Below, piece after piece: positions 16,946-24,919 of a stretch of DNA of 64,000 nucleotides. The stretch covers positions 1 through 64,000 of the forward strand of contig JBPOEZ010000009.1 of NCBI GenBank assembly GCA_051252005.1, given 5' to 3'. The stretch comes from JACOMS01 sp051252005 (GTDB lineage Bacteria; Pseudomonadota; Alphaproteobacteria; Caulobacterales; Maricaulaceae). Under the pieces are notes generated by a model. The model ran no database searches. It saw only the letters and a program-made list of their open reading frames with translations, and had not been told where the DNA came from. Numbering within the stretch: position 1 is the first letter of the stretch; each line of letters begins with the position of its first letter. Position numbers and translations under genes: made by a program.

Positions 16946-18217
16946 TTGACGTTGCCGCTAAATCGTTCTAACCTCAACCTAATGTCCGCTGCTCCTGTTA
17001 TTGATTTGCCCCATGTTCCAACGCATGCAGCCAATGATAGTCAGAATGCGACACCCTCGGTCATTGCATTCCCTCGGAGGCTCCGCGCCTACGACATGGC
17101 GGATCAACCGCGCGCGATCTCTGGGTTGTCTACTGGAACCTATCAGTATGACGGTAATATGAAGCGGGTGAAATCCGTCGTGGACGGCGTCACGATCTAT
17201 AATATTTATGATTCCTCCGGCAGCCTTGTGCACATTGATGATCTTGGCACGGGTAACAAAACCGACTACGTCAAAGGCGCAGGGCTCGCCCTCGCGCGGA
17301 TTAAAAAGGCAGGGCCGGTGGATGTTACGCGCTACCTCCACCCCGATCACCTCGGCAGTCCAGTGGTTGGCACCAACAGCTTGTGCATTTCGCGTGACTT
17401 TAACAAAGATAAGCCTCAGGAAATGGGCAAGCAGGGCCCAATTCCTGAGTCGTTCCATACGCAAACTACACGAGGCAACCTCGCATGGATCGAGCGCTAC
17501 ACCCCCTTCGGCGAAGAAATCAACGACCACCCCGTCAATGATAACCAAGCCGGATTCACAGGGCACATTAAGGACAGCGCGACGGGCCTAAGCTACATGC
17601 AAGCGCGCTACTACGATCCGGTGGTCGGGCGGTTCTTGAGCATAGACGCCATGGATTTTCTACAAACTGGTGACCCTCGTTATTTCAACAGATACGCCTA
17701 TACATTCAACGACCCCATTAACAATATTGACCCCGATGGGAATCAAGTCTTTCCTCGAGAAGATGGGCGAACAGTTATTGTATATCCACAAAAAACAGCT
17801 GACCATGTTGATAAGCGGCATTCACCAAATTCCGTTGGCCCGCAGAATAAATTCACCCAGACTCTTGGAAAAAACAAAGGTCAAGTTATGGCCATGAGAA
17901 CAATTGAGAAAGCAGTATCCGATGGAACAGTTGCGCCTGATGGTGGAGCAACTGTTTATGAAGGAAAAATTGGTGGAGCTTTCACCAGTGTTGGAACGCA
18001 AGGTGAGGATACAAATAGAGTTGTAACAAGAGGTTTAGACACAATGACCGACCCAACGATGATAGGGCAAGTTGCTGATGAATTAGCGACTCCAGAAGCA
18101 GTCGGAACTCTTGCAGCCTTAGAAGCAGCAGCTCCTGCAAATGCAGACCCGATAAAAGTCGAGGTCATAGTCACACAGTATCCTGTTCAAGAGGAAGATA
18201 GGGTCACAGGGAGATAA
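16946..18217 (+). CDS. Truncated RHS tip with C-terminal toxin-like domain (cassette A)
   Basis: Only the last ~130 residues of an RHS core remain. YQYDGNMKRVKSV begins the match, LHPDHLGSP and YTPFGEE follow, then the hallmark YMQARYYDPVVGRFLS and the junction NNIDPDGN (DPDG at 262-265). Residues 267-423 form a separate C-terminal domain with an HVDKRH element (H287, H292). I do not recognise it; by position it should be the toxin. The frame starts at TTG, and an ATG at 16982 is a better start. A 31-residue insert interrupts the core at ~146-176. The full RHS shell and secretion signals are missing, so the product may be an orphan tip kept as a recombination donor rather than a secreted effector. 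Confidence 0.78.
   Translation: MTLPLNRSNLNLMSAAPVIDLPHVPTHAANDSQNATPSVIAFPRRLRAYDMADQPRAISGLSTGTYQYDGNMKRVKSVVDGVTIYNIYDSSGSLVHIDDLGTGNKTDYVKGAGLALARIKKAGPVDVTRYLHPDHLGSPVVGTNSLCISRDFNKDKPQEMGKQGPIPESFHTQTTRGNLAWIERYTPFGEEINDHPVNDNQAGFTGHIKDSATGLSYMQARYYDPVVGRFLSIDAMDFLQTGDPRYFNRYAYTFNDPINNIDPDGNQVFPREDGRTVIVYPQKTADHVDKRHSPNSVGPQNKFTQTLGKNKGQVMAMRTIEKAVSDGTVAPDGGATVYEGKIGGAFTSVGTQGEDTNRVVTRGLDTMTDPTMIGQVADELATPEAVGTLAALEAAAPANADPIKVEVIVTQYPVQEEDRVTGR
17381..17473 (+). repeat. 93-bp insertion in RHS core, copy 1
   Basis: Compared with cassette B, codons 146-176 of this RHS fragment are extra: GTNS is followed by 31 codons (LCISRDFNKDKPQEM…) before the shared GNLAW resumes. The same block, with four substitutions and one added base, sits at the same place in the RHS fragment at 56616-56709. 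It stays in frame here. Confidence 0.8.
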
Positions 18218-18219
18218 TT

Positions 18220-18663
18220 ATGAAAATTAGTGTTCGTCCCCCTAAAGATGCGAAGCTCATTTGGAACCCTGACGGAGTGTTATTGCAGAACATTTTTTAC
18301 CATGATTACTTCTGGGTACTTGTAGAGAAAGATGGAAGTGAAATAAAATTTGAAATTAATCTACCAGAATGGCTGACCCAGCTAACACGCTTTTTAAAAG
18401 AGACTGGAGAGGTTTTATCATACAAAAAAAACATGACATTAAGTGGCGATAATTTTATTGCCGACAAGCAGAATGGTCTCAGAAGAATTAACGTGTATGA
18501 CCACAATCAAATGCAGCTTAACTGGCTTACTCTCTCAGAAGATGAAGCGAGGTTACTTCATGCTAGGTTAGTTTGCGAGCTTATTGAGGCGGTTGAAAAG
18601 GCGGCTGAAAAACCTTTGAAAATAAAAGACATTGATAGCTTAGAAATCCAACAGGTTGCGTGA
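18220..18663 (+). CDS. Probable immunity protein for cassette A
   Basis: A 147-residue cytoplasmic-looking protein with no signal peptide or membrane segment, and no family I recognise. It starts two bases after the stop of the RHS-toxin gene, as is usual for RHS or CdiA immunity genes, and its AT-rich composition matches the toxin domain rather than the RHS core. It is predicted to bind and neutralise the C-terminal domain encoded just upstream. That role rests on position only. The shared 3' flank repeat begins directly after its stop codon. Confidence 0.6.
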   Translation: MKISVRPPKDAKLIWNPDGVLLQNIFYHDYFWVLVEKDGSEIKFEINLPEWLTQLTRFLKETGEVLSYKKNMTLSGDNFIADKQNGLRRINVYDHNQMQLNWLTLSEDEARLLHARLVCELIEAVEKAAEKPLKIKDIDSLEIQQVA

Positions 18664-19003
18664 AAAGGGACAGAATAGGTGTGGAGCAAGATAAAGCGAA
18701 GCGTGCCTTGTGGCCCACTTCGACGCTAAAGCTCTGTTTTTACCACTGGTCTGCCGTAGCAGACGACTAATTTACTGGGCCACAATGCCCCTCTTTGCCA
18801 TCACCTTGGGCCCGTGCATTTTTGCGAGCAAAAATTGCACTGAGTGACACCATCCCTTTTTTGCCACTGCCGTGGCCTTCTGCGCCTTAAATCATTCTCC
18901 CAGAATGATTTATCTGGCTAACGCCAGACCGTCTCCGAAGCCTGTATTTTACCCCTCTTTTCCAATCGGGACTCTTAGGTCAAAATCTGCTATATCTCTG
19001 TCA
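18664..19003. repeat. RHS cassette 3' flank repeat, copy A
   Basis: A non-coding block that recurs after cassette B at 32326-32626. Shared pieces include agcaagataaagcgaagcg, gtggcccacttcgacgctaa and aagcctgtattttac. It holds two adjacent perfect stem-loops: AAATCATTCT/AGAATGATTT (18889-18898/18902-18911) and CTGGC/GCCAG (18914-18918/18923-18927). Copy A has extra bases around 18755-18845 relative to copy B. Confidence 0.85.
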
Positions 19004-19360
19004 TGGCTAATGATGCTGACGCCACTGCCGTGGCCTTCTTCGGTTATAATCTGTCCACTGGACAGATTATTGCTGCGCACCACCTGCGAAGTTATCGGCG
19101 GGCGGAAGTCGAAGAAGTCCGCATCGTCTCAAGGCTCGCCGCGCACTCAGTAACCTCGCGGTGGCGGCAATTAATCTGGAGTTAAATTAGGCTCCCTCTC
19201 TGGCGGGAGCATGAGCTTTACGAAGCGCTTGGCGAAGGACATAGCAATCGCCAAGCGGTCGTCTGGCCGTAAGAGTTTTGCCAAACCCTCCAAGCCCCGC
19301 ACAGGCCGTTTTAATAAACGCCAGAGGGCGAAGCAGCACGGCAATTACATCACACACTGA
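19004..19360. other. Intergenic debris in RHS island
   Basis: No intact gene. A 19-bp sequence gccactgccgtggccttct occurs at 18863-18881 and again at 19021-19039 as a direct repeat. Short open frames on both strands (for example 19003-19185 on plus, 19187-19387 on minus) show no recognisable domains. Confidence 0.4.
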
Positions 19361-19660
19361 CCATACTTTATTGGCTGGAGCGCTCATTATGCGACGGGGA
19401 TTGCGTTCGCGGGTGTATTGTTGGGACTATGGGGTCTCGAATGGGCGCAGCGACCAACTCTAATGCCCGCAATAATTGTTGGAGTCCTTACAGTCCTCGC
19501 CCCCTTTTTTGTTATGCAGCCTGGGATGGGCGCTGGAATCGCAGCTTCAAAGACACCTAAGCCGAATGCAGCGCGACTACGCAGCTTCATGGCCCATGCC
19601 GTCCTCTGGTTCGGGTTCTATGGGGCTGCCTTAGTTGTCGCACATCTTATTCCTACATAG
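19361..19660 (+). pseudogene. DUF2938 membrane protein, C-terminal fragment
   Basis: About 99 codons to the stop at 19660 read as the C-terminal part of a DUF2938 membrane protein: YFIGWSAHYATGIAFAGVLL, GLWGLEWA, then FVMQPGMGAG and a last membrane helix with WFGFYGAALVVAHL. A stop codon at 19358-19360 lies just upstream in the same frame, and the usual N-terminal ~60 residues are absent. An ATG at 19418 could start an 80-residue piece but would lose a helix. Probably a remnant truncated by the RHS island. Confidence 0.7.
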
Positions 19661-19813
19661 ACCATATCTGTGTTGTTCAGAGCTCTAGGAAAGAGCTGAA
19701 ATTGTTTAGCAAAAGCATTGCAGCACTTATTTCTACCAATTGGCAATCTGAACCAACGTTGTAATGACTGCTTTGAGGATGAACTTCTTAATCGTAATCA
19801 TATTATTGAGTTG
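19661..19813. other. Spacer between DUF2938 remnant and LysR gene
   Basis: No gene and no clear terminator. It separates island debris from the LysR-controlled operon, and the island boundary probably lies here. Confidence 0.3.
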
Positions 19814-20689
19814 CTACTCAGCGCTCAAATAATTGATGAACTCGCGCGTGGCGAGGCTGAGATCCGCGTTGCGAGGCCATACGATATAGATGCCTAGAAC
19901 ACGATCTGACCACTCAGGTAGAATGTGAACGAGGCGATTCTCTTTTAGATCTTGCTCGGCTTCGTAATAAGGTAGGGCCGATATCCCGAGTCCTTGCACG
20001 GCGAGTTTACGCACAGTCTGCATTGAGTCTGCAATAATCGCGGTTTTCCCCCAATAATGTTTCGGCTGGGATCCGACCTTTCGTAATTCCAGCCTGTCAG
20101 GGACAACCGAGAAACTGATGAAGTCCAAATCTTTAAGATCATCCGGATGAATGATTTTGGGTCGTTTTTGTAAGTATGAGGGGGCCGCGACGACGACGCG
20201 GCGGTCTTGACCAATTTTCTTACTTTTAAGTTCAGAGTCGCTAAGGCTCCCCATCTGTATCGCGAGGTCATGCCCCTCATTCAATAGATTGCCGCGAGTG
20301 TCAGAGGAGATAAGCGTCAACCGGATACCCGTGTGGTTTTTGGAAAAGTTTATGATTTTATTGAAGGCTGGGTTCGAGGTTAGGGTTTCGGGCATGGCTA
20401 TCCGTAAGTCCGTCAATTTAGTGCCGGCGTCGACCGCGAATAAATCCAGCCCGTCACGCGCGGTTGTCAACATTGTTTTTGCAGATTCGTACAATTGCTG
20501 GCCCTCGCGCGTGACAGATAGTGAGCGCGTGGAGCGATAAAGCAGTGGCACGCCGATCTGTTGTTCAAGGTTTTTAATATGAAGGCTGACGATAGACGGC
20601 GAAATTTTTAGTTTTTTTGCGGCGCCACGGAATGAGTTTTCATCCACAACATTGGCGAAGATGGCCATGGACTTAAGTTGGTCAATCAT
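19814..20689 (-). CDS. LysR-family transcriptional regulator
   Basis: A standard LysR protein: the N-terminal winged helix-turn-helix (FANVVDENSFRGAAKKLKISPSIVSLHIKNLE region, residues ~8-40) is followed by an effector-binding domain starting near residue 90 (LRIAMPETL). The open frame extends 15 codons upstream to a TTG, but the ATG at 20689 gives the usual family start (MIDQLKSMAIF) and 291 residues. It is divergent from the SnoaL-like/SDR/nitroreductase/DUF4437 operon and probably controls it through the shared intergenic region. Its closest functional group looks like the CrgA/AaeR-type LysR proteins with promiscuous electrophile-related targets, but this is inference. Confidence 0.9.
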   Translation of the reverse strand: MIDQLKSMAIFANVVDENSFRGAAKKLKISPSIVSLHIKNLEQQIGVPLLYRSTRSLSVTREGQQLYESAKTMLTTARDGLDLFAVDAGTKLTDLRIAMPETLTSNPAFNKIINFSKNHTGIRLTLISSDTRGNLLNEGHDLAIQMGSLSDSELKSKKIGQDRRVVVAAPSYLQKRPKIIHPDDLKDLDFISFSVVPDRLELRKVGSQPKHYWGKTAIIADSMQTVRKLAVQGLGISALPYYEAEQDLKENRLVHILPEWSDRVLGIYIVWPRNADLSLATREFINYLSAE

Positions 20690-20718
20690 ACGGAGCGCCT
20701 TCAATTGTGCGTAATATA

Positions 20719-20732
20719 GAACAATTATGTTC
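20719..20732. promoter_or_regulatory. Candidate LysR operator
   Basis: GAACAATTATGTTC, an inverted repeat with 5-bp arms around ATTA, sits in the 113-bp divergent gap between the LysR gene and the operon it faces. LysR regulators commonly bind such dyads near their own promoter. Position and symmetry are seen; binding is inferred. Confidence 0.5.
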
Positions 20733-20802
20733 AATATCTTGCATACACTTTTGCCTTTTACTTCGCTACTTAAAACTCAATTGAATACGACGGAGTAAAA
20801 AA

Positions 20803-21672
20803 ATGAAAACCATATCCAAAACCATTCTTAGCGGCGTTGCGCTCGCAGCACTGGCGGCCTGCGCCCAAATTTCATCCGTTCAAACTAACAAGGAAATTAC
20901 GATGACAACCAATACAGAAAAGACAGTTAAGCTCCTCAATAGCTTTAACACAGGTGACGCCGCCCCCATCGCTTATATTAATCCAGCACACTATATTCAG
21001 CACAATCTGGATGTGGCGGACGGCCTAGAAGGCTTCGGCGCGGTCATGTACAACGCCCCGCCTCAAGGCTTTAGCGCCAAGGTTCACCGGGCCTTTGCCG
21101 ATGGTGATTTTGTGGTGACCCAGACCGAGTATGATTTTTTCGGCCCAAAAGCCGGATTTGATGTCTTCCGCTTTGAAGATGGGCTTATTGTCGAGCATTG
21201 GGATAATCTCTCGGCGATTACGCCGCCTAACCCAAGTGGACACACTCAATTTGACGGGGCAACCCAAATCATAGATTTGGATAAGACGGATTCAAACAAA
21301 GCTGTCGTCAAAGGTTTTGTTGGTGATGTGCTCATCGGCGGACAAATGAACAAACTAACGGATTACATCAGTACAGAAACCTATGTTCAACATAACAGCC
21401 AGATCGCTGACGGTTTGGACGGATTTGGCCAAGCCTTTGCGGCGATGCAAGCGAATGACATCGTTATGACATTTGAGCGCAGTCATAAAGTTTTAGGTCA
21501 AGGCAATTTCGTCTTGGCCATGAGCGAAGGCCGCTTTGGTAAAGCCCCCGGGAAGCCGACCGCTTTTTATGATCTGTTCCGTCTGGATGAGGGCAAAATT
21601 GTAGAACACTGGGATGTCATTCAGCCTATCCCCGCGAAATCTGAGTGGAAAAACGAAAACGGGAAATTTTAG
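20803..21672 (+). CDS. Lipoprotein with two SnoaL-like domains
   Basis: A 289-residue exported protein. The signal peptide ends in a lipobox (LAALAAC). Two tandem repeats of a SnoaL/NTF2-like fold follow, each with an HNxxxADGLxGFG-type motif (HNLDVADGLEGFG near 67, HNSQIADGLDGFG near 196) and an IVEHWD motif near the end. Such proteins often act on small toxic or polyketide-like molecules, but no catalytic assignment is possible. First gene of a four-gene operon. An internal ATG at 20899 (MTTNTEKTVK) would make a cytoplasmic version without the lipobox. Confidence 0.82.
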   Translation: MKTISKTILSGVALAALAACAQISSVQTNKEITMTTNTEKTVKLLNSFNTGDAAPIAYINPAHYIQHNLDVADGLEGFGAVMYNAPPQGFSAKVHRAFADGDFVVTQTEYDFFGPKAGFDVFRFEDGLIVEHWDNLSAITPPNPSGHTQFDGATQIIDLDKTDSNKAVVKGFVGDVLIGGQMNKLTDYISTETYVQHNSQIADGLDGFGQAFAAMQANDIVMTFERSHKVLGQGNFVLAMSEGRFGKAPGKPTAFYDLFRLDEGKIVEHWDVIQPIPAKSEWKNENGKF

Positions 21673-21705
21673 AAAAGCCACGAACGCACACTCTCAGGAT
21701 ACATC

Positions 21706-22491
21706 ATGAATAAAATAATTTTAATTACAGGCTCAACGGACGGGATCGGCTTCCAAACTGCCAAAGATCTCGTGCGTAAAGGACACCATGTGCTCGTGCA
21801 TGGCCGCAATCCTGATAAACTTGCAAACACAGTGACAACCCTTGCCGGTTTGGGACAGGTCGAGGGGTATCTTGCGGATTTATCTTCGTTAAAATCTGTT
21901 GAAAGCCTCGCCAAAGCCATTGCAGACAAACACGATCATCTGGACGTTCTGATTAATAATGCAGGCATCTTTAATACTCCGAACCCCATTTTAGAGAACG
22001 GTATGGACGTTCGGTTCGTCGTCAACACTATTGCGCCATACCTGCTGACCCAAAAACTCTTGCCGCTAATGAATGGCAGCGGCCGCATAATAAATCTATC
22101 TTCGGCGGCTCAAGCGCCCGTCAATGGAGATGCGTTCAAGGGTAAAACTACATTATCAGCGAGCGCTGCATACGCGCAGAGCAAGCTCGCTATTTTAATG
22201 TGGTCACGTCATATGGCGAATGCTCTTCCTGATGGCCCGATCATTATCCCTGTTAACCCTGGCTCTCTGCTAGGCACAAAGATGGTGAAAGAAGGTTACG
22301 GCATGGACGGGAAGGACATCAACATTGGCTCGGGCATTCTGGTCCGTCTCGCGCTTGATCCTGAATTTTCTTCTGCAAGCGGGCAATATTTTGACAATGA
22401 TATTGGTCAATTCGGAAGTCCTCACTTTGACGCCATGAACGCTCAAAAAACACAGCAAGTCGTCGACCTCATCGAAGCGGCACTTAATTAA
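21706..22491 (+). CDS. Short-chain dehydrogenase/reductase
   Basis: A 261-residue SDR oxidoreductase. The cofactor motif is TGSTDGIG (residues ~7-14), NNAG is at ~84-87, and the active site is S128 region (NLSSAAQ) with the YxxxK pair in YAQSKLAI near 156-160. HGRN after the second strand suggests NADP(H) preference. It lies 33 bases after the SnoaL-like gene and 24 before the nitroreductase, in the LysR-facing operon. The substrate is unknown; neighbours suggest carbonyl or quinone detoxification. Confidence 0.88.
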   Translation: MNKIILITGSTDGIGFQTAKDLVRKGHHVLVHGRNPDKLANTVTTLAGLGQVEGYLADLSSLKSVESLAKAIADKHDHLDVLINNAGIFNTPNPILENGMDVRFVVNTIAPYLLTQKLLPLMNGSGRIINLSSAAQAPVNGDAFKGKTTLSASAAYAQSKLAILMWSRHMANALPDGPIIIPVNPGSLLGTKMVKEGYGMDGKDINIGSGILVRLALDPEFSSASGQYFDNDIGQFGSPHFDAMNAQKTQQVVDLIEAALN

Positions 22492-22515
22492 ACTTACTCA
22501 AAAAAGGAAAAAACT

Positions 22516-23217
22516 ATGACAAAATTAATGGACATCAACGCCGCAGATATCACGCATTTCGCCTTAAACCGTCACACGGTAAAGGCCTTTGATCCTGCCC
22601 GAACAATTGATGACGCAACAGTTGAAAAACTAAAAACGCTTCTTCGTTTCAGCCCATCCAGCACCAATGCACAGCCTTGGCACTTCATCATGGCGTCAAC
22701 TCCGGAGGGCAAAGCCCGTATGATAAAAGGCACTGAAGGGAAGTATCCATTCAATAGCCCGTCGATCACGAAGGCCTCGCACGTCGTGCTATTCGCCAGC
22801 CGTCTGGAAATGACTGAAAGTCACTTGCAAGGCGTGCTAGATCAGGAAGACAAAGACGGACGCTTTAATGCAGAAAGCGCCGAGCAAAAAGCCGAACGTA
22901 AAGCGGGTATGGATGGCGGTCGCCGCCTGTTTATGAACCTTCATAAGCAGCACTACAAAGATGTTCAGCACTGGATGGACAAACAAGTCTATCTCAATAT
23001 TGGGCAATTCTTATTAGGTGCTGCCGCGCTAGGTGTAGACGCAACGCCAATGGAAGGTATCGATATCGATGCCATGGACGCGGAATTTGGCCTGCGGGAT
23101 AAAGGCTTTACAAGCCTCGTTGTCGTTTGCCTCGGCTACCATGACCCAAAGGAAGATTATAACGCCGCGCTTCCAAAATCACGCTTACCGTTTTCAGAAA
23201 TTCTGACAGAAATCTGA
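22516..23217 (+). CDS. nfsB: NfsB-type NAD(P)H nitroreductase
   Basis: A 233-residue oxygen-insensitive nitroreductase with FMN. The N-terminal FMN-phosphate motif is NRHTVKAFDP (R18), SPSSTNAQPWHF is the second flavin contact, and the C-terminal KGFTSLVVVCLGYH matches NfsB. A GGAAAAAA ribosome site precedes the ATG. It reduces nitroaromatics, quinones and similar electrophiles in the cytoplasm. It lies in the LysR-facing operon between the SDR and the DUF4437 cupin genes. Confidence 0.9.
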   Translation: MTKLMDINAADITHFALNRHTVKAFDPARTIDDATVEKLKTLLRFSPSSTNAQPWHFIMASTPEGKARMIKGTEGKYPFNSPSITKASHVVLFASRLEMTESHLQGVLDQEDKDGRFNAESAEQKAERKAGMDGGRRLFMNLHKQHYKDVQHWMDKQVYLNIGQFLLGAAALGVDATPMEGIDIDAMDAEFGLRDKGFTSLVVVCLGYHDPKEDYNAALPKSRLPFSEILTEI

Positions 23218-23259
23218 GCGGAATTTAAATTCCATCGGTTACTTAAAAGGACAAGTGTC

Positions 23260-24147
23260 ATGTTTAACCAAATAAAAAAAATACCCCTAAGCGGCCTTAA
23301 AGCCAGTGCTTTATCCGCTGCGATCTTCATGTTTGCAGGCAGTCATGCTCATGCTCACGACGTTCCCAAAACAGAAGTTGTGTTAAGGCCGGACATTACG
23401 TTTCAACCGCTCAATCCCGTACGCGGCGATGCTAGCCCCAGAGCCGGCGTACTTTGGGGGGACATAGAAAAGGATGTTCCCTCAGGCGTCCTTTTGGAAT
23501 TTGCTGACGGGTTTTCCTCGCCGCCGCACATCCACAACATTACCTACCGCGCCGTTGTGATCAGCGGCGCCGTGCACAACGATGACCCAGGCGCAGAGAG
23601 CACATGGATGGGGCCGGGCTCATTCTGGACACAACCAGCGGGCGAATCGCATATCACGGCCGCAGCCAAGGGCGGCAAAGCGACGGCGTTTCTTGAAATT
23701 CTGGAAGGGCCGTATCTGGTACAACCCTCCGACCAAGCCTTTGAAAATGGCGAACGGCCTATCAATCTCGATCAGTCTAACATTGTTTGGCTGAATTCTT
23801 CGGACGTGACTTGGGTTGATCAGCCTAGTGGTGATGGCCTTCTGGACGCGCCACAAGTGGCCTTTTTGTGGGGGAATACAAACGAAGGCGAACTTAGCGG
23901 AACCCTGCTCAAATTACCGGCAGGATACGAAGGAGACCTTAAAAGTTTAAGATCAGATTTGCGTGTCGTCGTAATACAAGGGCAGGTTGGCCGCCAAGAG
24001 TCCGGTGAGGAAAGTTTTCAAACTTTGGAGCCCGGAAGCTATTTCGCGTCAACGGGAAAAGCGGAACATCATATAACTTGCCAATCTGATCAAGCGTGTA
24101 CGCTTTACCTTAGAACAAAGGGAAAATATCTCATCGCATTAGATTGA
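23260..24147 (+). CDS. Secreted DUF4437 double-cupin protein
   Basis: A 295-residue periplasmic protein with signal peptide ending near AGSHAHA. Two cupin halves follow; the first has SSPPHIHNITYRAVVISG and PGSFWTQPAGESH, the metal-binding type cupin motifs, the second has PGSYFASTGKAEHH. DUF4437 proteins have no firm function, though they cluster with nitroreductases and reductases as here. Last gene of the operon, convergent with the TetR gene. Confidence 0.85.
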   Translation: MFNQIKKIPLSGLKASALSAAIFMFAGSHAHAHDVPKTEVVLRPDITFQPLNPVRGDASPRAGVLWGDIEKDVPSGVLLEFADGFSSPPHIHNITYRAVVISGAVHNDDPGAESTWMGPGSFWTQPAGESHITAAAKGGKATAFLEILEGPYLVQPSDQAFENGERPINLDQSNIVWLNSSDVTWVDQPSGDGLLDAPQVAFLWGNTNEGELSGTLLKLPAGYEGDLKSLRSDLRVVVIQGQVGRQESGEESFQTLEPGSYFASTGKAEHHITCQSDQACTLYLRTKGKYLIALD

Positions 24148-24177
24148 TGTTTTGACTAGGAGGTAAAGAAAATACCC

Positions 24178-24738
24178 TTAAAAACTATCATCCACGTAGT
24201 TTTGAAGCGTCTTGGCGAACCGGTCTGTAATCTTGTCGGCGTGCTCCAACCCGAGCACGTCTATTTCGACGACGCGAAAGAGCAGGTCAAAGCCAAGAAG
24301 ATGCGAGACGATAAGCGCTGCGCGCTGTTCGGGGTGGCTTCCGCCCAGCCAATCTGCAATTTTTTTTATAGCACGCTGTTCAAGAACGTCTTTCAGGGTC
24401 GATTGGACTTTGGCGCTGCCGACAGAACGGATAACGGAAAGGTTAGAATTTTCTTCATCGCCTTCAAATTTTTTAGCTCGAATTTTTTCCGCTATTCGCG
24501 CGCCGAATGTTTCCCGGCTGCCTTGCAACATAACATCGACGTTCAGACTCAGCGCGACGGCTTCTTCGAACAATCCTTCCTTAGACCCAAAATAGCGGTT
24601 AATGAGGGCGACGTTTATACCAGCGTCTTTGGCAATTTCGCGCAGTCCTGCCCCGTCAAATCCGTTAAGAGAAAAATGCACTCGCGCGGCTTCGATAATT
24701 TTTTGGCGGGTTGCTACCGCATCTCTTCTTCGAACCAT
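24178..24738 (-). CDS. TetR/AcrR-family repressor of the efflux operon
   Basis: A 186-residue TetR regulator. The helix-turn-helix lies at residues ~10-56: ATRQKIIEAARVHFSLNGF, then GLREIAKDAGINVALINRYF and GSKEGLFEEAV. The rest is a helical ligand pocket. It is divergent from the RND efflux genes and a near-perfect palindrome sits between them over the efflux -10 element, so it most likely represses the pump and is released by a pump substrate. Confidence 0.9.
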   Translation of the reverse strand: MVRRRDAVATRQKIIEAARVHFSLNGFDGAGLREIAKDAGINVALINRYFGSKEGLFEEAVALSLNVDVMLQGSRETFGARIAEKIRAKKFEGDEENSNLSVIRSVGSAKVQSTLKDVLEQRAIKKIADWLGGSHPEQRAALIVSHLLGFDLLFRVVEIDVLGLEHADKITDRFAKTLQNYVDDSF

Positions 24739-24780
24739 TCTAACAATTCCGTGATGACTGATAAATTAAGTAAACTGCTG

Positions 24781-24819
24781 TTGACATGGAAAAATCCATA
24801 TGTATACGGCCGTTTACAT
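24781..24819 (+). promoter_or_regulatory. Efflux operon promoter with overlapping TetR operator
   Basis: TTGACA (24781-24786) and TATACG (24803-24808) are 16 bases apart. Overlapping the -10 is ATGTATACGGCCGTTTACAT (24800-24819), a 20-bp palindrome with one mismatched pair position. This is the arrangement expected for a TetR-type repressor of the pump. Confidence 0.65.
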
Positions 24820-24919
24820 AAGCCGCTTTCAGATGGAATAGCAAGCGGTTTTAATCAGCCCTATGCGTTCACATTTGAAAATAACTTTTACGAGCCTGAA
24901 ATACTTTTGGAAAATAGAC

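Noticed and set aside
17800..18217. Assigning the cassette A toxin to a named nuclease family
   Set aside because: HVDKRH alone is not diagnostic, and no other conserved catalytic set was recognised.
19021..19039. 19-bp direct repeat (gccactgccgtggccttct) as an attachment site
   Set aside because: The two copies (18863 and 19021) lie inside the same non-coding block and do not border an element or a tRNA end.
20690..20734. Upstream TTG start for the LysR gene
   Set aside because: It would add 15 residues ahead of the conserved helix-turn-helix start; the ATG at 20689 fits family length.
24863..24919. Upstream start of the RND adaptor at 24863
   Set aside because: It adds residues ahead of a perfect lipoprotein signal peptide; the ATG at 24920 gives the lipobox at the right place.
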